Positions 46,601 through 54,628 are shown, counted from the stretch's first letter. The stretch: 64,000 nucleotides of DNA from Anaerovorax sp. IOR16 (GCF_017168145.1 NZ_JADQTL010000009.1:248001-312000), one strand, 5' to 3'. Notes: generated by a model not told the origin, from the sequence alone. A program made the numbers and translations.

Positions 46601-47476
46601 GAAACATTGGTTTGGCTTGAAAAAGAAAAGCAACTCCCTGTGGCTAAAGAGAGAAAAGTAACTGCGGAGCAACGCATTAGTGAATTGTCTACTGCATTGG
46701 CCGAGCTTGATGTGGAAATTTCGATTAAGAATTCCGAGTATCAAAAGGAAATGGAAAGTGCCTTAGGCAAAGAAGAAGTAGAGCAAAAGCTATCTCAACT
46801 AAGCTCTTTGCTAACGAGTTGTCAAGTTGAATGTGAAGAACTACAACGCAAAATAGGCTCGCTTACAAATCAGTTGGATAGTATTCACAAAGATAAAAAG
46901 CAAATGCAAGAGATTGCCCAGAAGGTGAAAAAACTATCTGAAAAGTCTGAGACACTTGATGTTCTAAAACAAGCATTCTCTTCCGATGGTGTTCCCCACA
47001 ACATCATCAGAGCAATGTTGCCTATGATTACTGCAACAGCAAATAACATCTTGGGACAAATGACAGGTGGAAAAATGGGAATGGAATTTAGGACGGAAAA
47101 AGTCTTGAAATCAAATAACAAGAAGGAAGTTGTTACTCTTGATATTTTCATTGAAGAATACGGAAAGCCGTCATTGCCTTATTCCTCAAAGTCAGGTGGC
47201 GAAAAGGTTAAGTCTTCATTGTCAGCTATCCTCGCATTGGCCGAAACCAAGTCTACATCGGCAGGAATTAGATTAGGCATGTTATTCATTGATGAACCAC
47301 CGTTCCTTGATGGAGATGGAATACAGGCATATTGCGATGCCTTAGAAACGATTAGGCAAAGATATTCAGACATTAAAATTATGGCAATAACACACGATCC
47401 AACAATGAAAGCTCGCTTTCCTCAAAACCTTGATGTGGTCAAGACAGATAATGGGAGCAAGGTAATCTTTGAATAA
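43631..47476 (+). CDS. SbcD-SbcC (Mre11-Rad50-like) fusion nuclease
   Basis: 1281 residues joining both halves of an SbcCD complex. Residues 1-420: Mre11/SbcD phosphoesterase with HTADWHIG, VISGDLFHQA, GTPNHDG, ISHYTIPG and AFGHIHRPQ, all metal ligands kept. From about 425: Rad50/SbcC ATPase with Walker A NGKNGAGKSS, long coiled coils broken by CIDIEKATC (about residue 845, a C-x6-C in place of the zinc-hook CxxC), signature SKSGGEKVKSS and Walker B MLFIDEPPFLDG. It would process DNA ends in phage recombination with the proteins upstream. No frameshift or stop separates the halves. Confidence 0.92.
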   Translation: MKILHTADWHIGNFPGPEKDGVNLRSVDTGNCINHLQMVVMVEKPDFIVISGDLFHQARVWADRGLNEVKTAIRALEVISDYAPVIVLRGTPNHDGSEQFAMLQEHFNGNDAVRIITEPTVLQFKGYETDQQWANVACLPGFDRGVYRAKFPGLSKEEENQVFTEELGKITLGLKAECKPELPSIFISHYTIPGCNTESGQTQFLAQFEPVILPEALDAANFDLVAFGHIHRPQQLKSCKNTFYSGAINAMNFNDEGQDRGFYIHNFDGNTLIKSDFYKTPIREFLTLRLDDEKISRWNADGDDLFITDNVKDKIVRVIYSCTEANAKALNKSLLEQRLYENGAFWVSEITPEKISISVNRNTLDDKTDPVANLTEYLRDKTYTDEQIAKAIEIGTPIIDEVLANTKISRLTGIFEPVEISVRNYRNYEEEIFNFNDITFCTINGKNGAGKSSLFMDAILDCLYEEPREGELTGWIRADEKARSGSIAFTFKIGEKTFRVTRTRAKSGKATLNLSEWVNDEWVNRSAERIKDTQEEIINILGMDSLTFRSCALIMQDQYGLFLQADKESRVSILSNILGLGMYSDMQELAKTALAETNREIAFNNAEITKLGEKITGADDIELQICESNMELKANQSKYNELSSEKGKQTLSLSMLQKAHERAIQIKVDVNTLEAKKTSTVSQRSIQANIVEEANKLLSLEDEILQGVEKHKELLEQEKHFIAGKNSYDSKISELANVSSSINATVSKITSLEMQSDSIYSKISEMEEKLKRENELKQAFDSWSLKKSELETANQTYELYKTLANDEMNIERELITQKSFYSQHYNEKAIQVKQLKSKMELLHNAQCIDIEKATCRFLADAIEAKKQYEPLMEECKIWKTAELAKLSKLEEKHNLAKKKIIDLNFDTYLPRKLQVEISTLEAKAMVYQGLQAVKNQLDTTREMLNTITSEITSQKAELEEMRNKEHSLKTEVTVLSQAAAAFSETQKKITETLVWLEKEKQLPVAKERKVTAEQRISELSTALAELDVEISIKNSEYQKEMESALGKEEVEQKLSQLSSLLTSCQVECEELQRKIGSLTNQLDSIHKDKKQMQEIAQKVKKLSEKSETLDVLKQAFSSDGVPHNIIRAMLPMITATANNILGQMTGGKMGMEFRTEKVLKSNNKKEVVTLDIFIEEYGKPSLPYSSKSGGEKVKSSLSAILALAETKSTSAGIRLGMLFIDEPPFLDGDGIQAYCDALETIRQRYSDIKIMAITHDPTMKARFPQNLDVVKTDNGSKVIFE

Positions 47477-47482
47477 TGCAAA

Positions 47483-47505
47483 CAGGGGTGGCACCTCCAC
47501 CCCTG
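47483..47505 (+). promoter_or_regulatory. GC-rich intercistronic hairpin
   Basis: CAGGGGTGG (47483-47491) pairs perfectly with CCACCCCTG (47497-47505) around CACCT. No T run follows, so rather than a classic terminator it may protect the 3' end of the long upstream message or lower readthrough into the replication genes. Confidence 0.7.
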
Positions 47506-47526
47506 TAATCTAAGGGAGGTGAGCGT

Positions 47527-48291
47527 GTGCCAAATAGGATAATCAAAGAGAGTATTTGCACGAGCGATAGCATTGAAAAATTATCGTGGTTTGAAGAAGC
47601 ATTTTTTTACAGACTTATGGTAAATTGTGATGATTACGGACGAACAGATGCAAGACTGGCTATATTAAAATCCCGACTATTTCCACTGAAAAGTGTAACG
47701 GAAAAGCAGGTTGGTGAATGTCTAAATAAGTTGGCGACTGTTGGTATGATTTTTCTCTATGAGTATGATGAAAAACCGTATCTTCAATTGTTATCTTGGG
47801 AAAAGCACCAAAATGTTAGAACGAAAAAGAGCAAGTATCCACCCATGGATATTAAAACAGTCGATGATTTATTAAAAAGATACGAGCATCTGCATACAGA
47901 TGAAAACACTTGTGGCACTAATCCAATCCAATCCGAATCCGAATCTAAATCCGAAGTATTGCCCGAAGCAGAACCTGCTTCAAGCAGTCCTGCCGCTATA
48001 AGTTTGATGTTGAATGATAAAAGCTTATATCCAATAACTCAGGAGCAAGTTAACAAATGGTCTAAATTATATCCAGCTGTTGATGTAATGCAAGAGCTGC
48101 GAAAAATGGTAGGTTGGCTCGAAGCAAATCCTAAAAGACGAAAAACAAGCAGTGGAATATTGAGATTTATAACGAATTGGCTTGCAGGAGAGCAGGACAA
48201 GGGTAACAAAGGAATGTTTACTCCAGTAAAAAACAAGCAAGTTGTTGATGGATCAAAATATGAAACAGACAGTAGCTTCATTAGGGGGTGA
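47527..48291 (+). CDS. Phage replisome organiser / DnaD-like protein
   Basis: 254 residues. The first 110 residues (SIEKLSWFEEAFFYRLMVNC, then DDYGR) are a winged-helix N-terminal domain of phage replisome organisers; a Ser/Glu-rich linker (IQSESESKSEVLPEAEPASS) follows, then a C-terminal helical region. It binds the origin and recruits helicase with the DnaC-like loader downstream. The start is GTG 47527 after GGGAGGTG. The linker DNA contains copy 2 of the 73-bp repeat; short tandem AATCC units there could be origin iterons, as in lambda O. Confidence 0.85.
   Translation: MPNRIIKESICTSDSIEKLSWFEEAFFYRLMVNCDDYGRTDARLAILKSRLFPLKSVTEKQVGECLNKLATVGMIFLYEYDEKPYLQLLSWEKHQNVRTKKSKYPPMDIKTVDDLLKRYEHLHTDENTCGTNPIQSESESKSEVLPEAEPASSSPAAISLMLNDKSLYPITQEQVNKWSKLYPAVDVMQELRKMVGWLEANPKRRKTSSGILRFITNWLAGEQDKGNKGMFTPVKNKQVVDGSKYETDSSFIRG
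47916..47988 (+). repeat. 73-bp direct repeat, copy 2
   Basis: Identical to 37080-37152. Here it is coding: it specifies the Ser/Glu-rich linker of the replisome organiser, from the Thr of GTNPIQSESES to EPASSS. Being in frame and functional here, this copy looks like the ancestral one and the noncoding copy the duplicate. Confidence 0.97.
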
Positions 48292-48295
48292 TGAA

Positions 48296-49156
48296 ATGGA
48301 GGCTATCGGTAACATAATCAATAACATTGCCGTAACACACGAAAACAATGGCGATTATCGTGACGAAGAGGGGTTTCTTGTTTGTGGAAAGTGCCATACT
48401 CGCAAGGAATCCGATATCGAAGTAAGTAAAGATTGGAAAGCTAACGGAATTTGGAGGGTTGCCACTCCCTGCGAATGCAGAAAAAAGGAAATTGAAGCAA
48501 AAGAAAAGGCAGAAGAAAGACGGAAATTCCTACAAGAGTTTGAGAGGATTCAGAAAAACGGAATAACCGATCCTCAGTATTTACAGTTTAAGTTTGAAAA
48601 TGATGATATGCAAAATGCAAAAGTATCAAAGGTCTGCCGAAATTATGTAGATGAGTGGGAAACAATGAAAGCTGAAAATATGGGAATATTGTTTTCCGGC
48701 ACGGTAGGTACTGGCAAATCATTTTATGCTTGCTGCATTGCAAATGCTTTAATCGAAAATTTAGTGCCGGTATGTGTAACGAATTTTCCACGCATCTTAA
48801 ACAAACTTCAAGGATTGGGCCAAGATAAGCAAGCATTTATAGATAAATTGCAACGGTACTCATTGCTTGTGATTGATGATTTAGGAGTTGAAAGAGATAC
48901 ATCTTATAGTTCGGAACAAATTTTTAATGTAATAGATACTCGTACAAGGTCAAATAAACCAACGATTATAACAACAAATCTAACCATTCAAGAGATGGAA
49001 AAAACAACCGATATGCAATATCGCCGTATTTATGACAGGGTTCTTGAGATGTGCCCTATTCGATTGGTTATGACCGGACAATCTCGTAGAAATCAAAATG
49101 CGGCCGAGAAAAGAGAAAAAGCTTTATCTCTATTGCAGGGCAATAGTGATGAGTAG
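48296..49156 (+). CDS. DnaC-like helicase loader ATPase
   Basis: 286 residues. An N-terminal zinc region (CGKCHTRKE and TPCECRKKE) is followed by an AAA+ domain: Walker A SGTVGTGKSF, Walker B LLVIDDLGVERD, sensor PTIITTNL. It loads replicative helicase at the phage origin, partnering the organiser upstream. ATG 48296 lies after GGGGGTGATG; earlier in-frame starts fall inside the previous gene. Confidence 0.92.
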   Translation: MEAIGNIINNIAVTHENNGDYRDEEGFLVCGKCHTRKESDIEVSKDWKANGIWRVATPCECRKKEIEAKEKAEERRKFLQEFERIQKNGITDPQYLQFKFENDDMQNAKVSKVCRNYVDEWETMKAENMGILFSGTVGTGKSFYACCIANALIENLVPVCVTNFPRILNKLQGLGQDKQAFIDKLQRYSLLVIDDLGVERDTSYSSEQIFNVIDTRTRSNKPTIITTNLTIQEMEKTTDMQYRRIYDRVLEMCPIRLVMTGQSRRNQNAAEKREKALSLLQGNSDE

Positions 49157-50000
49157 AGGAAGAATTACAACGGAAAACCCCGAGTTTATAAAACTATTTC
49201 GTACCCTTTGTGGTGGCAAATACCAAACTTGGCAGGTATGGAGCGATTTTATTTATATGACTGCAGCTGCCATATCAAACAGAGTTGATAACACTCATTT
49301 TGATGAACGAGAAGAACAATACTTAAACATCATAAGCAAGTACACAAAGACGGAGGCAGAAATATTTCCTAAAATGTATGCTGAACTCGTAAAGGCTATG
49401 GAAATTTCAACGGAGCAGGATTTCCTCGGCAATTTATATATGCAGTTGGAGTTGGGAAACCATTGGAAAGGACAATTTTTTACACCTTACTCTATTTGCA
49501 AATGTATGTCAGGAATAAATACTAAAAACCTTGTAGAGCGAATAGAAACCGATGGATATATAACCGTAAACGATCCCTCTTGTGGTGCCGGCGCAACATT
49601 AATTGCCTTTGCCAATTCGGTAAATAATGAGCTTTATCATAAAAAAAGTAATCTAAATTGGCAAAATCATATTTTATTTACTGCACAAGATATCGATACC
49701 GTAACAGGACTTATGTGTTATATTCAACTATCTTTAATGGGTTGTGCAGGATATGTAAAAATAGCAGATAGTTTGCTATATCCAATGGTTTCAAATGATG
49801 ACCTTACATACTATTGGTTTACTCCAATGTACTTTAGCAGAGTATGGCAATATAGAAGAATTTTTCACGGTTTAGACAATTTGATGTTTTCATCCAAAAA
49901 GTCAAAGCCAAAAGATATTAAAACAAAAAAAGAGCCTTCCCCTCCTGAGTATAATGTAAAACTGACAGAGGTAAAGGCCGGACAGTTAGCCTTGTTTTGA
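49149..50000 (+). CDS. N-6 adenine methylase-like protein, no NPPY
   Basis: 283 residues. It has the SAM-binding motif NDPSCGAGATLIAF and the HsdM-like lead GQFFTPYSICKCMSG, so the fold is that of type I-like N6-adenine methylases. However, after AQDID I see no NPPY/F catalytic motif; the expected region reads DLTYYWFTPMYFSRVW. It may be catalytically dead or use an altered motif. C-terminal Lys-rich tail ends QLALF, a possible clamp-binding QLxLF peptide; PcfK ends similarly (QLTLF). ATG 49149 overlaps the previous stop by eight bases. Confidence 0.8.
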   Translation: MSRGRITTENPEFIKLFRTLCGGKYQTWQVWSDFIYMTAAAISNRVDNTHFDEREEQYLNIISKYTKTEAEIFPKMYAELVKAMEISTEQDFLGNLYMQLELGNHWKGQFFTPYSICKCMSGINTKNLVERIETDGYITVNDPSCGAGATLIAFANSVNNELYHKKSNLNWQNHILFTAQDIDTVTGLMCYIQLSLMGCAGYVKIADSLLYPMVSNDDLTYYWFTPMYFSRVWQYRRIFHGLDNLMFSSKKSKPKDIKTKKEPSPPEYNVKLTEVKAGQLALF

Positions 50001-50014
50001 AAGGAGAATAAACA

Positions 50015-50437
50015 ATGAGTGAAATTACAAAGTTGGCAAAGGCCAAAATCGAATCAGAATTAAAAAGTTTTAAAGGTGGTCAAAAAGCAAAGGCTGTATC
50101 AAGTTATGTAGCAACTACCCTGAAAAATTTCTGTGGAAATGAGATCTTTGCTAAGGCTGTTATCGAACAGAAAAAGACATTGAGTGATTGCTGTGAGCAA
50201 ATTATGAAGAGTGTAGGTAATTCAATTTCTGACATTCAGGTATATCGCAAAGCCACAGCCTTCTACTTCCCTACTGCAAAGATTGATTTCAAAATGGAAA
50301 TTGTGATTAATGGAGAATTTGCAGAAAGTGACGAAGTGTTACACGGTGCAGAGGATATCAGATTACCAGAACAAAGAAAAACAAAAAGAGAGAAAAAAGA
50401 CAAATCCGCAGAAACAATTCAACTTACTCTTTTTTAA
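50015..50437 (+). CDS. PcfK-like protein
   Basis: 140 residues of the PcfK family, first known from the enterococcal conjugative plasmid pCF10: SFKGGQKAKAVSSYVATTLK, KKTLSDCCEQIMKSVGNSIS and VYRKATAFYFP. Function is unknown. The C-terminus QLTLF is a possible sliding-clamp-binding peptide. Paired with PcfJ downstream, as in plasmids and other phages. AAGGAG precedes the ATG. Confidence 0.88.
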   Translation: MSEITKLAKAKIESELKSFKGGQKAKAVSSYVATTLKNFCGNEIFAKAVIEQKKTLSDCCEQIMKSVGNSISDIQVYRKATAFYFPTAKIDFKMEIVINGEFAESDEVLHGAEDIRLPEQRKTKREKKDKSAETIQLTLF

Positions 50438-50451
50438 CGGAGGAAGTAGTT

Positions 50452-52401
50452 ATGGATAAAAGATTTTTAGCGAAAATTCCAATCATTGAAGCATCTTTAT
50501 CCACAACAGAGCTTGCTTGTAAATGCACAGGAGACAAGGTTGTGGAAGCAAAACTATATGGAGAAAAAAACGAACTCCTACTCTTATATCTCTTTAGCAA
50601 ATCGCAGTTGCTTAAAGGAAATACAAAAGCAGAAGTCCGAATGTTTATTGATAAAACCGATTATATCACTCAAGATTTGAAAAGTCAAAAAATTAAATGG
50701 TATACAGGAACGCTCTCCTCGTTTCTAAATTACTATTGGAAAGGATATTCATCAACTGCAACAACAGAGACAAAAGAAATTATTGCTAATTACTTCAATT
50801 CAGAGTTTAACGAAAACGATCCGTACAGACCAATTTTTGATTTTCAAAACAAAGTGCTTGCAGAAAGATTAGCGATAAAACACCTGAAAATTACTAAACC
50901 GATAGACGAACTGATGGAGACTGTACCTGCCATACCATCAAACTTTATGGAGTGGGCAGAAAATGAGGCACTTTTAAAAAGTAGATATATTTACTATCAG
51001 TATTCGCCTAAAGTGAGAGTTAAGGGCTTCTGCACTCATTGTAAATGCGATGTAGAACTATACAAGCCTAAACATAATGCACAGATCGAGTGCCCCAACT
51101 GTAAAAGCAGAGTAATGCTTAAATCAATGGGAAAATCAAAACATGTTTCAGACGACAAATATGTTTGCCTACTGCAAAAAATTGATACAGGTTTTATTGC
51201 GAGATATTTTCATATTCGCAAGGATTATCAATCGCATTACAGAGAACCTAAGTTCTATTGTAGTGAAGAAAACAGAGATTTCTTCGACTTTGAACTACAA
51301 ATAAAGTGTTATGAATGGGGTTTATTCAAGCAAAAAAGTGTCCGATGGAAAGATGATGAATATGCTTATCGTGGAAATGTTGTGGTGTACCCATACAACA
51401 TCAATGAAATAGAGCAAATCATTCCTTATGCGGGATTATCACTGTTGACAAAACACGAACCTGATTTTGCTTTCGGGTTTAATGCGTTGATGGATGATTA
51501 CAGAGCAGGAATATTCAATGGTGAAAGGCTTGCAAAAGTAGGATTGTTCAGATTAGCTCAAGATTATTTGCAGAGAAGAGGCTATTTCTACAAAAGCCCC
51601 GTAAACAAAAATGGAAGAAAGTTAAATAGATTTCTTGGGGTAGAAAATGACGATGCGAAATTATTGATTTCTGCAGATGTAAACCAACAGGAACTTGATC
51701 TATTTAAATTCTGTAGAAAAAACGGAAAAAGATTATCAACAGAGCAACTTATAACATTCCGAGACAACCATTTGAATTTAGATATTTTCAAGGAAATTAT
51801 TGAGATTGTTCCAGTAGGAAAAGCTCTCAAATACCTTTCATCATTCAAGATGGCAGAAAAAGATATAGTATATCGAGATTATCTCAATTCCTGTAAAGAG
51901 TTAAAATATGACCTCAGCAATCCATTTGTAGCATTTCCAAAGAATCTGAGGGAAAGACACGACCAAAATGTAGAAACCATTAACGAAATATCACTTACTA
52001 AGGAAAGCAAGACGGCTAACAGCAAATATGCGAAAGTGGCTAAGAGAAAAGATACGCTAAATCAATACTATGCTTTTGAAAACAACAAATATTTCATTCG
52101 TGCACCTTCAGACGCAGGAGAGATTATTCGTGAAGGACACACACTACGTCATTGTGTAGGTGGAAGGTTATATTTAAGCTCAATGGCAGAAGGACAAACA
52201 GTAATCTTATTTTTAAGAAGAAAAGAAGCTCCTGGTACCCCGTACTACACAATTCAAATTGAAGGAAATAGATTGATTCAGTGTCATACTTTTGGAAACA
52301 AAGACAGAGATAAATCTAATATCAATGGTTTTCTAAAATTGTGGCAAAAGTATTTAGATAGAAAAGTCAAGACATCTGAAAAGAACCGGAAAGTGGGGTG
52401 A
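50452..52401 (+). CDS. PcfJ-like protein
   Basis: 649 residues. The C-terminal PcfJ domain contains IIREGHTLRHCVGGRLYLSS, VILFLRRKEAPGTPYYTIQI and RLIQCHTFGNKD. The central part has a zinc ribbon (CTHCKCDVELYKPKHNAQIE, then CPNCKSR). Role unknown; PcfJ/PcfK pairs occur in conjugative elements and phages, possibly in DNA processing. GGAGG precedes the start; 14 bases after PcfK. Confidence 0.88.
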   Translation: MDKRFLAKIPIIEASLSTTELACKCTGDKVVEAKLYGEKNELLLLYLFSKSQLLKGNTKAEVRMFIDKTDYITQDLKSQKIKWYTGTLSSFLNYYWKGYSSTATTETKEIIANYFNSEFNENDPYRPIFDFQNKVLAERLAIKHLKITKPIDELMETVPAIPSNFMEWAENEALLKSRYIYYQYSPKVRVKGFCTHCKCDVELYKPKHNAQIECPNCKSRVMLKSMGKSKHVSDDKYVCLLQKIDTGFIARYFHIRKDYQSHYREPKFYCSEENRDFFDFELQIKCYEWGLFKQKSVRWKDDEYAYRGNVVVYPYNINEIEQIIPYAGLSLLTKHEPDFAFGFNALMDDYRAGIFNGERLAKVGLFRLAQDYLQRRGYFYKSPVNKNGRKLNRFLGVENDDAKLLISADVNQQELDLFKFCRKNGKRLSTEQLITFRDNHLNLDIFKEIIEIVPVGKALKYLSSFKMAEKDIVYRDYLNSCKELKYDLSNPFVAFPKNLRERHDQNVETINEISLTKESKTANSKYAKVAKRKDTLNQYYAFENNKYFIRAPSDAGEIIREGHTLRHCVGGRLYLSSMAEGQTVILFLRRKEAPGTPYYTIQIEGNRLIQCHTFGNKDRDKSNINGFLKLWQKYLDRKVKTSEKNRKVG

Positions 52402-52405
52402 TTGA

Positions 52406-52594
52406 ATGAGGATATATAGCTTAAAATCAGGCTCACTTAACGAAGCTGATCGTCTTGAAATAGCAAGGCTTTTAATTAAGGCAGGATATACAGTAAGAAT
52501 TGGGAGAGAAAAACCTTCGGGGAGGAAATCTTCCGCTTATGTTCACTTTGTAGAGTTTGAGGAGGGCGATTTGAATGCAACAGGACAACCCTAA
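52406..52594 (+). CDS. Phage small protein
   Basis: 62 residues, MRIYSLKSGSLNEADRLEIA onward. Compact alpha/beta pattern; the gene follows a typical GTGATTGA junction four bases after PcfJ. Not recognised. It overlaps the next gene by 20 bases. Confidence 0.6.
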   Translation: MRIYSLKSGSLNEADRLEIARLLIKAGYTVRIGREKPSGRKSSAYVHFVEFEEGDLNATGQP

Positions 52595-52787
52595 ATTAAA
52601 TGCCAGCGGGTGCAAGGACCTTGTGGCATATGAAGCTATTAAAACTATCACTAAAGAGAATTGCGAAAACGACAAAAAAGCAGCTGAGCTAATCAGGGTG
52701 CTAAAAAGATTTATTCGTGGCTGTGGCTATGAACCACTCAACAGAATCGCAATTAAAAATAAGGCTACAGGAAAGGAGTACAGATGA
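52575..52787 (+). CDS. Phage small protein
   Basis: 70 residues, MQQDNPKLNASGCKDLVAYE onward; helical, basic C-terminus. GGAGGGCG lies seven bases before ATG 52575. No domain recognised. It shares ATGA with the next start. Confidence 0.6.
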   Translation: MQQDNPKLNASGCKDLVAYEAIKTITKENCENDKKAAELIRVLKRFIRGCGYEPLNRIAIKNKATGKEYR

Positions 52788-52930
52788 TGAATAGATATTA
52801 TCCACTTATTGATAAACTCATTTATATTAAGGACCATTACTCTATGAGTATGTCTGATGTAGAAGCCATCAACGAGGCTTGTAATGCACTTTCAAGGGAG
52901 GGAGAAAAGGATGCACAGAACGAAGATTGA
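52784..52930 (+). CDS. Phage small protein
   Basis: 48 residues, MMNRYYPLIDKLIYIKDHYS onward. AAAGGAG precedes ATG 52784, and start and stop overlap the neighbouring genes (20 bases with the next). Short, but the coupled arrangement supports a real gene. No function known. Confidence 0.5.
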   Translation: MMNRYYPLIDKLIYIKDHYSMSMSDVEAINEACNALSREGEKDAQNED

Positions 52931-53897
52931 TTGGGCAGATTATGTTTGGAACCCTATTACCGGTTGCTTGCATAGCTGCGAATATTGTTATGCGAGAAAA
53001 CAAACTGTACGTTTCTCAGGTGATGTAAGATTAAACATGACCGATGAAAGGTGTAAGAGATATCAAGATGATGAAAGGCTTTTTGTGTTGGACGAGCCGT
53101 TTATCACTCGAAATAATAGGTCTGTATCTTATCCTTTTGGATTTGCACCAACTTTACACAAATACCGGATGAAAGACCTTGCTTCTCGGAAGAACGGAGC
53201 GAATATATTTGTTTGCTCGATGTCGGATTTGTTCGGAGATTGGGTACCTGATGAATGGATTGAAATGGTCTTCAAGGCTTGTGCAGAACATCCCAAACAC
53301 AACTATCTGTTCTTGACAAAAAATCCTAAAAGGTATTTTGACCTTGCCAAAGCAGGAAAACTTCCTACAGGCGAAAATATGTGGTATGGAAGCACAATTA
53401 CTGATGAGTACAAGCCTTATTTCCACGCAGAAGAATTTAACTGTTTTTTGAGTATTGAACCGATATTTTCTTCTTTTGATGATGGTACACCTCACGAGCA
53501 TATTAAATGGATTATTGTAGGAGCAGAAACAGGAAACAGAAAAGGAAAAGTTGCACCGGAAAAGTTATGGATTCATAATTTGATGAATTCCTGCAAGCAG
53601 AAAAACATTCCTTTGTTTATGAAAGACAGTCTTGAGGGCTTAATGGGCGAAGAATTTTCACAATGTTTCCCCGACAAACTCGGAAATGAAAAACCGCTAA
53701 GTGCTTCAAGAGAAAAGCAGCGAATGATAAATTGTTTGGAATGCAAAAAATATGGCAAAAAAGCAGAAATGAACTCGGTTACTTTGAGAAAAGGCAGACG
53801 AGGTCAAAACAAAACTATAGGCTATTTCTGCGACAGTTGTTTAGCAAAACTTTCAAAGAAATGGGGTGTTGACGATGAAGAGCATATCGGAGATTAA
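52911..53897 (+). CDS. DUF5131 (phage Gp37/Gp68) protein
   Basis: 328 residues. The N-terminus HRTKIDWADYVWNPITGC, then LHSCEYCYARK, gives a CxxxCxxC cluster as in radical-SAM-type enzymes; the phage Gp37/Gp68 family shows it and a TIM-barrel-like body (KHNYLFLTKNPKRY, IVGAETGNRKG). A C-terminal zinc ribbon (CLECKKYG, later FCDSCLAKL) is extra. Reaction unknown; related proteins have been proposed to modify nucleic acid. ATG 52911 follows GGGAGGGAG. Confidence 0.85.
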   Translation: MHRTKIDWADYVWNPITGCLHSCEYCYARKQTVRFSGDVRLNMTDERCKRYQDDERLFVLDEPFITRNNRSVSYPFGFAPTLHKYRMKDLASRKNGANIFVCSMSDLFGDWVPDEWIEMVFKACAEHPKHNYLFLTKNPKRYFDLAKAGKLPTGENMWYGSTITDEYKPYFHAEEFNCFLSIEPIFSSFDDGTPHEHIKWIIVGAETGNRKGKVAPEKLWIHNLMNSCKQKNIPLFMKDSLEGLMGEEFSQCFPDKLGNEKPLSASREKQRMINCLECKKYGKKAEMNSVTLRKGRRGQNKTIGYFCDSCLAKLSKKWGVDDEEHIGD

Positions 53898-54219
53898 AGC
53901 TAATCCACGCATAAAAATTATGGAAATTGGCTTGGACGGTGGATATGCTATTGTTAATCATCTATCTCCAAAAGCTAAACCAATTATGGCTGTTTTTAGT
54001 TGGGGCGATGGTTGGGATCACGTTTCGGTAAGTTATCCGAACAGGTGCTTAACTTGGGACGAGATGTGTTATATCAAGGATTGTTTTTTCGAAGAAGAAG
54101 AGTGCGTGGTGCAATTTCATCCCAAAAAATCTGAATATATTAACATTCACCCTTATTGCCTACATTTATGGAAACCTCATAATGGGGATTTCACAACTCC
54201 TCCGAAAGGAATGGTGTGA
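53875..54219 (+). CDS. Phage protein, DUF7694-like
   Basis: 114 residues. WGDGWDHVSVSYPNRCLTW, DEMCYIKDCFF and INIHPYCLHLWKP match a small family often found in phages and placed beside DUF5131. No reaction known. The start ATG 53875 overlaps the DUF5131 stop; an alternative start (53866) is three codons longer. Confidence 0.7.
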   Translation: MKSISEIKANPRIKIMEIGLDGGYAIVNHLSPKAKPIMAVFSWGDGWDHVSVSYPNRCLTWDEMCYIKDCFFEEEECVVQFHPKKSEYINIHPYCLHLWKPHNGDFTTPPKGMV

Positions 54220-54611
54220 TAACTATGCCAAGAAAGAGCAAATATCCTAAAACACAAACAGAGGGCATAGAGCAATCAACTTTAATGGAGTGGGCAGAAT
54301 TATCTAAGGGAAAGTTTCCTGAATTAAGATTGCTTTTCCATATACCAAACGGAGGAAGCAGACATTTGATTGAGGCTGCTAACCTTAAAAAGCAAGGAGT
54401 TAAAGCAGGAGTTCCAGACTTATGCTTACCTGTTCCTAAAGGAGAATACCACGGACTGTATATTGAAATGAAGGCAAAAACTAACACTCCAACAAAAGAG
54501 CAAAAAGAGTGGATAAAAGAACTTACACAACAAGGGTATTTTGCCACTGTTTGTTGGGGGTGGATGCAGGCCGCAAAAGTGATTACCGATTACTTAACGA
54601 GCAGGCTCTAA
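54216..54611 (+). CDS. VRR-NUC domain endonuclease
   Basis: 131 residues, PD-(D/E)XK fold. Key residues: the N-terminal Glu/Gln pair (EGIEQSTLMEWAE), FHIPNGG, AGVPDLCLPVPKG with the catalytic Asp, and YIEMKAKTNTPTKEQ with the E-x-K. Phage VRR-NUC proteins act as structure-specific nucleases in replication or recombination. I take GTG 54216 (AAAGGA five bases upstream, four-base overlap with the preceding stop); ATG 54225 is the alternative. Confidence 0.9.
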   Translation: MITMPRKSKYPKTQTEGIEQSTLMEWAELSKGKFPELRLLFHIPNGGSRHLIEAANLKKQGVKAGVPDLCLPVPKGEYHGLYIEMKAKTNTPTKEQKEWIKELTQQGYFATVCWGWMQAAKVITDYLTSRL

Positions 54612-54628
54612 AAAGAAGGAGAGAAAAG

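Noticed and set aside
47483-47505. Intrinsic terminator after the SbcDC gene
   Set aside because: The stem is strong but no T run follows, and the replication genes continue in the same direction 22 bases later.
37080-47988. Diversity-generating retroelement as explanation of the 73-bp repeat
   Set aside because: No reverse transcriptase gene is present, the copies are identical with no adenine-specific changes, and neither copy lies at the end of a C-type lectin or similar gene.
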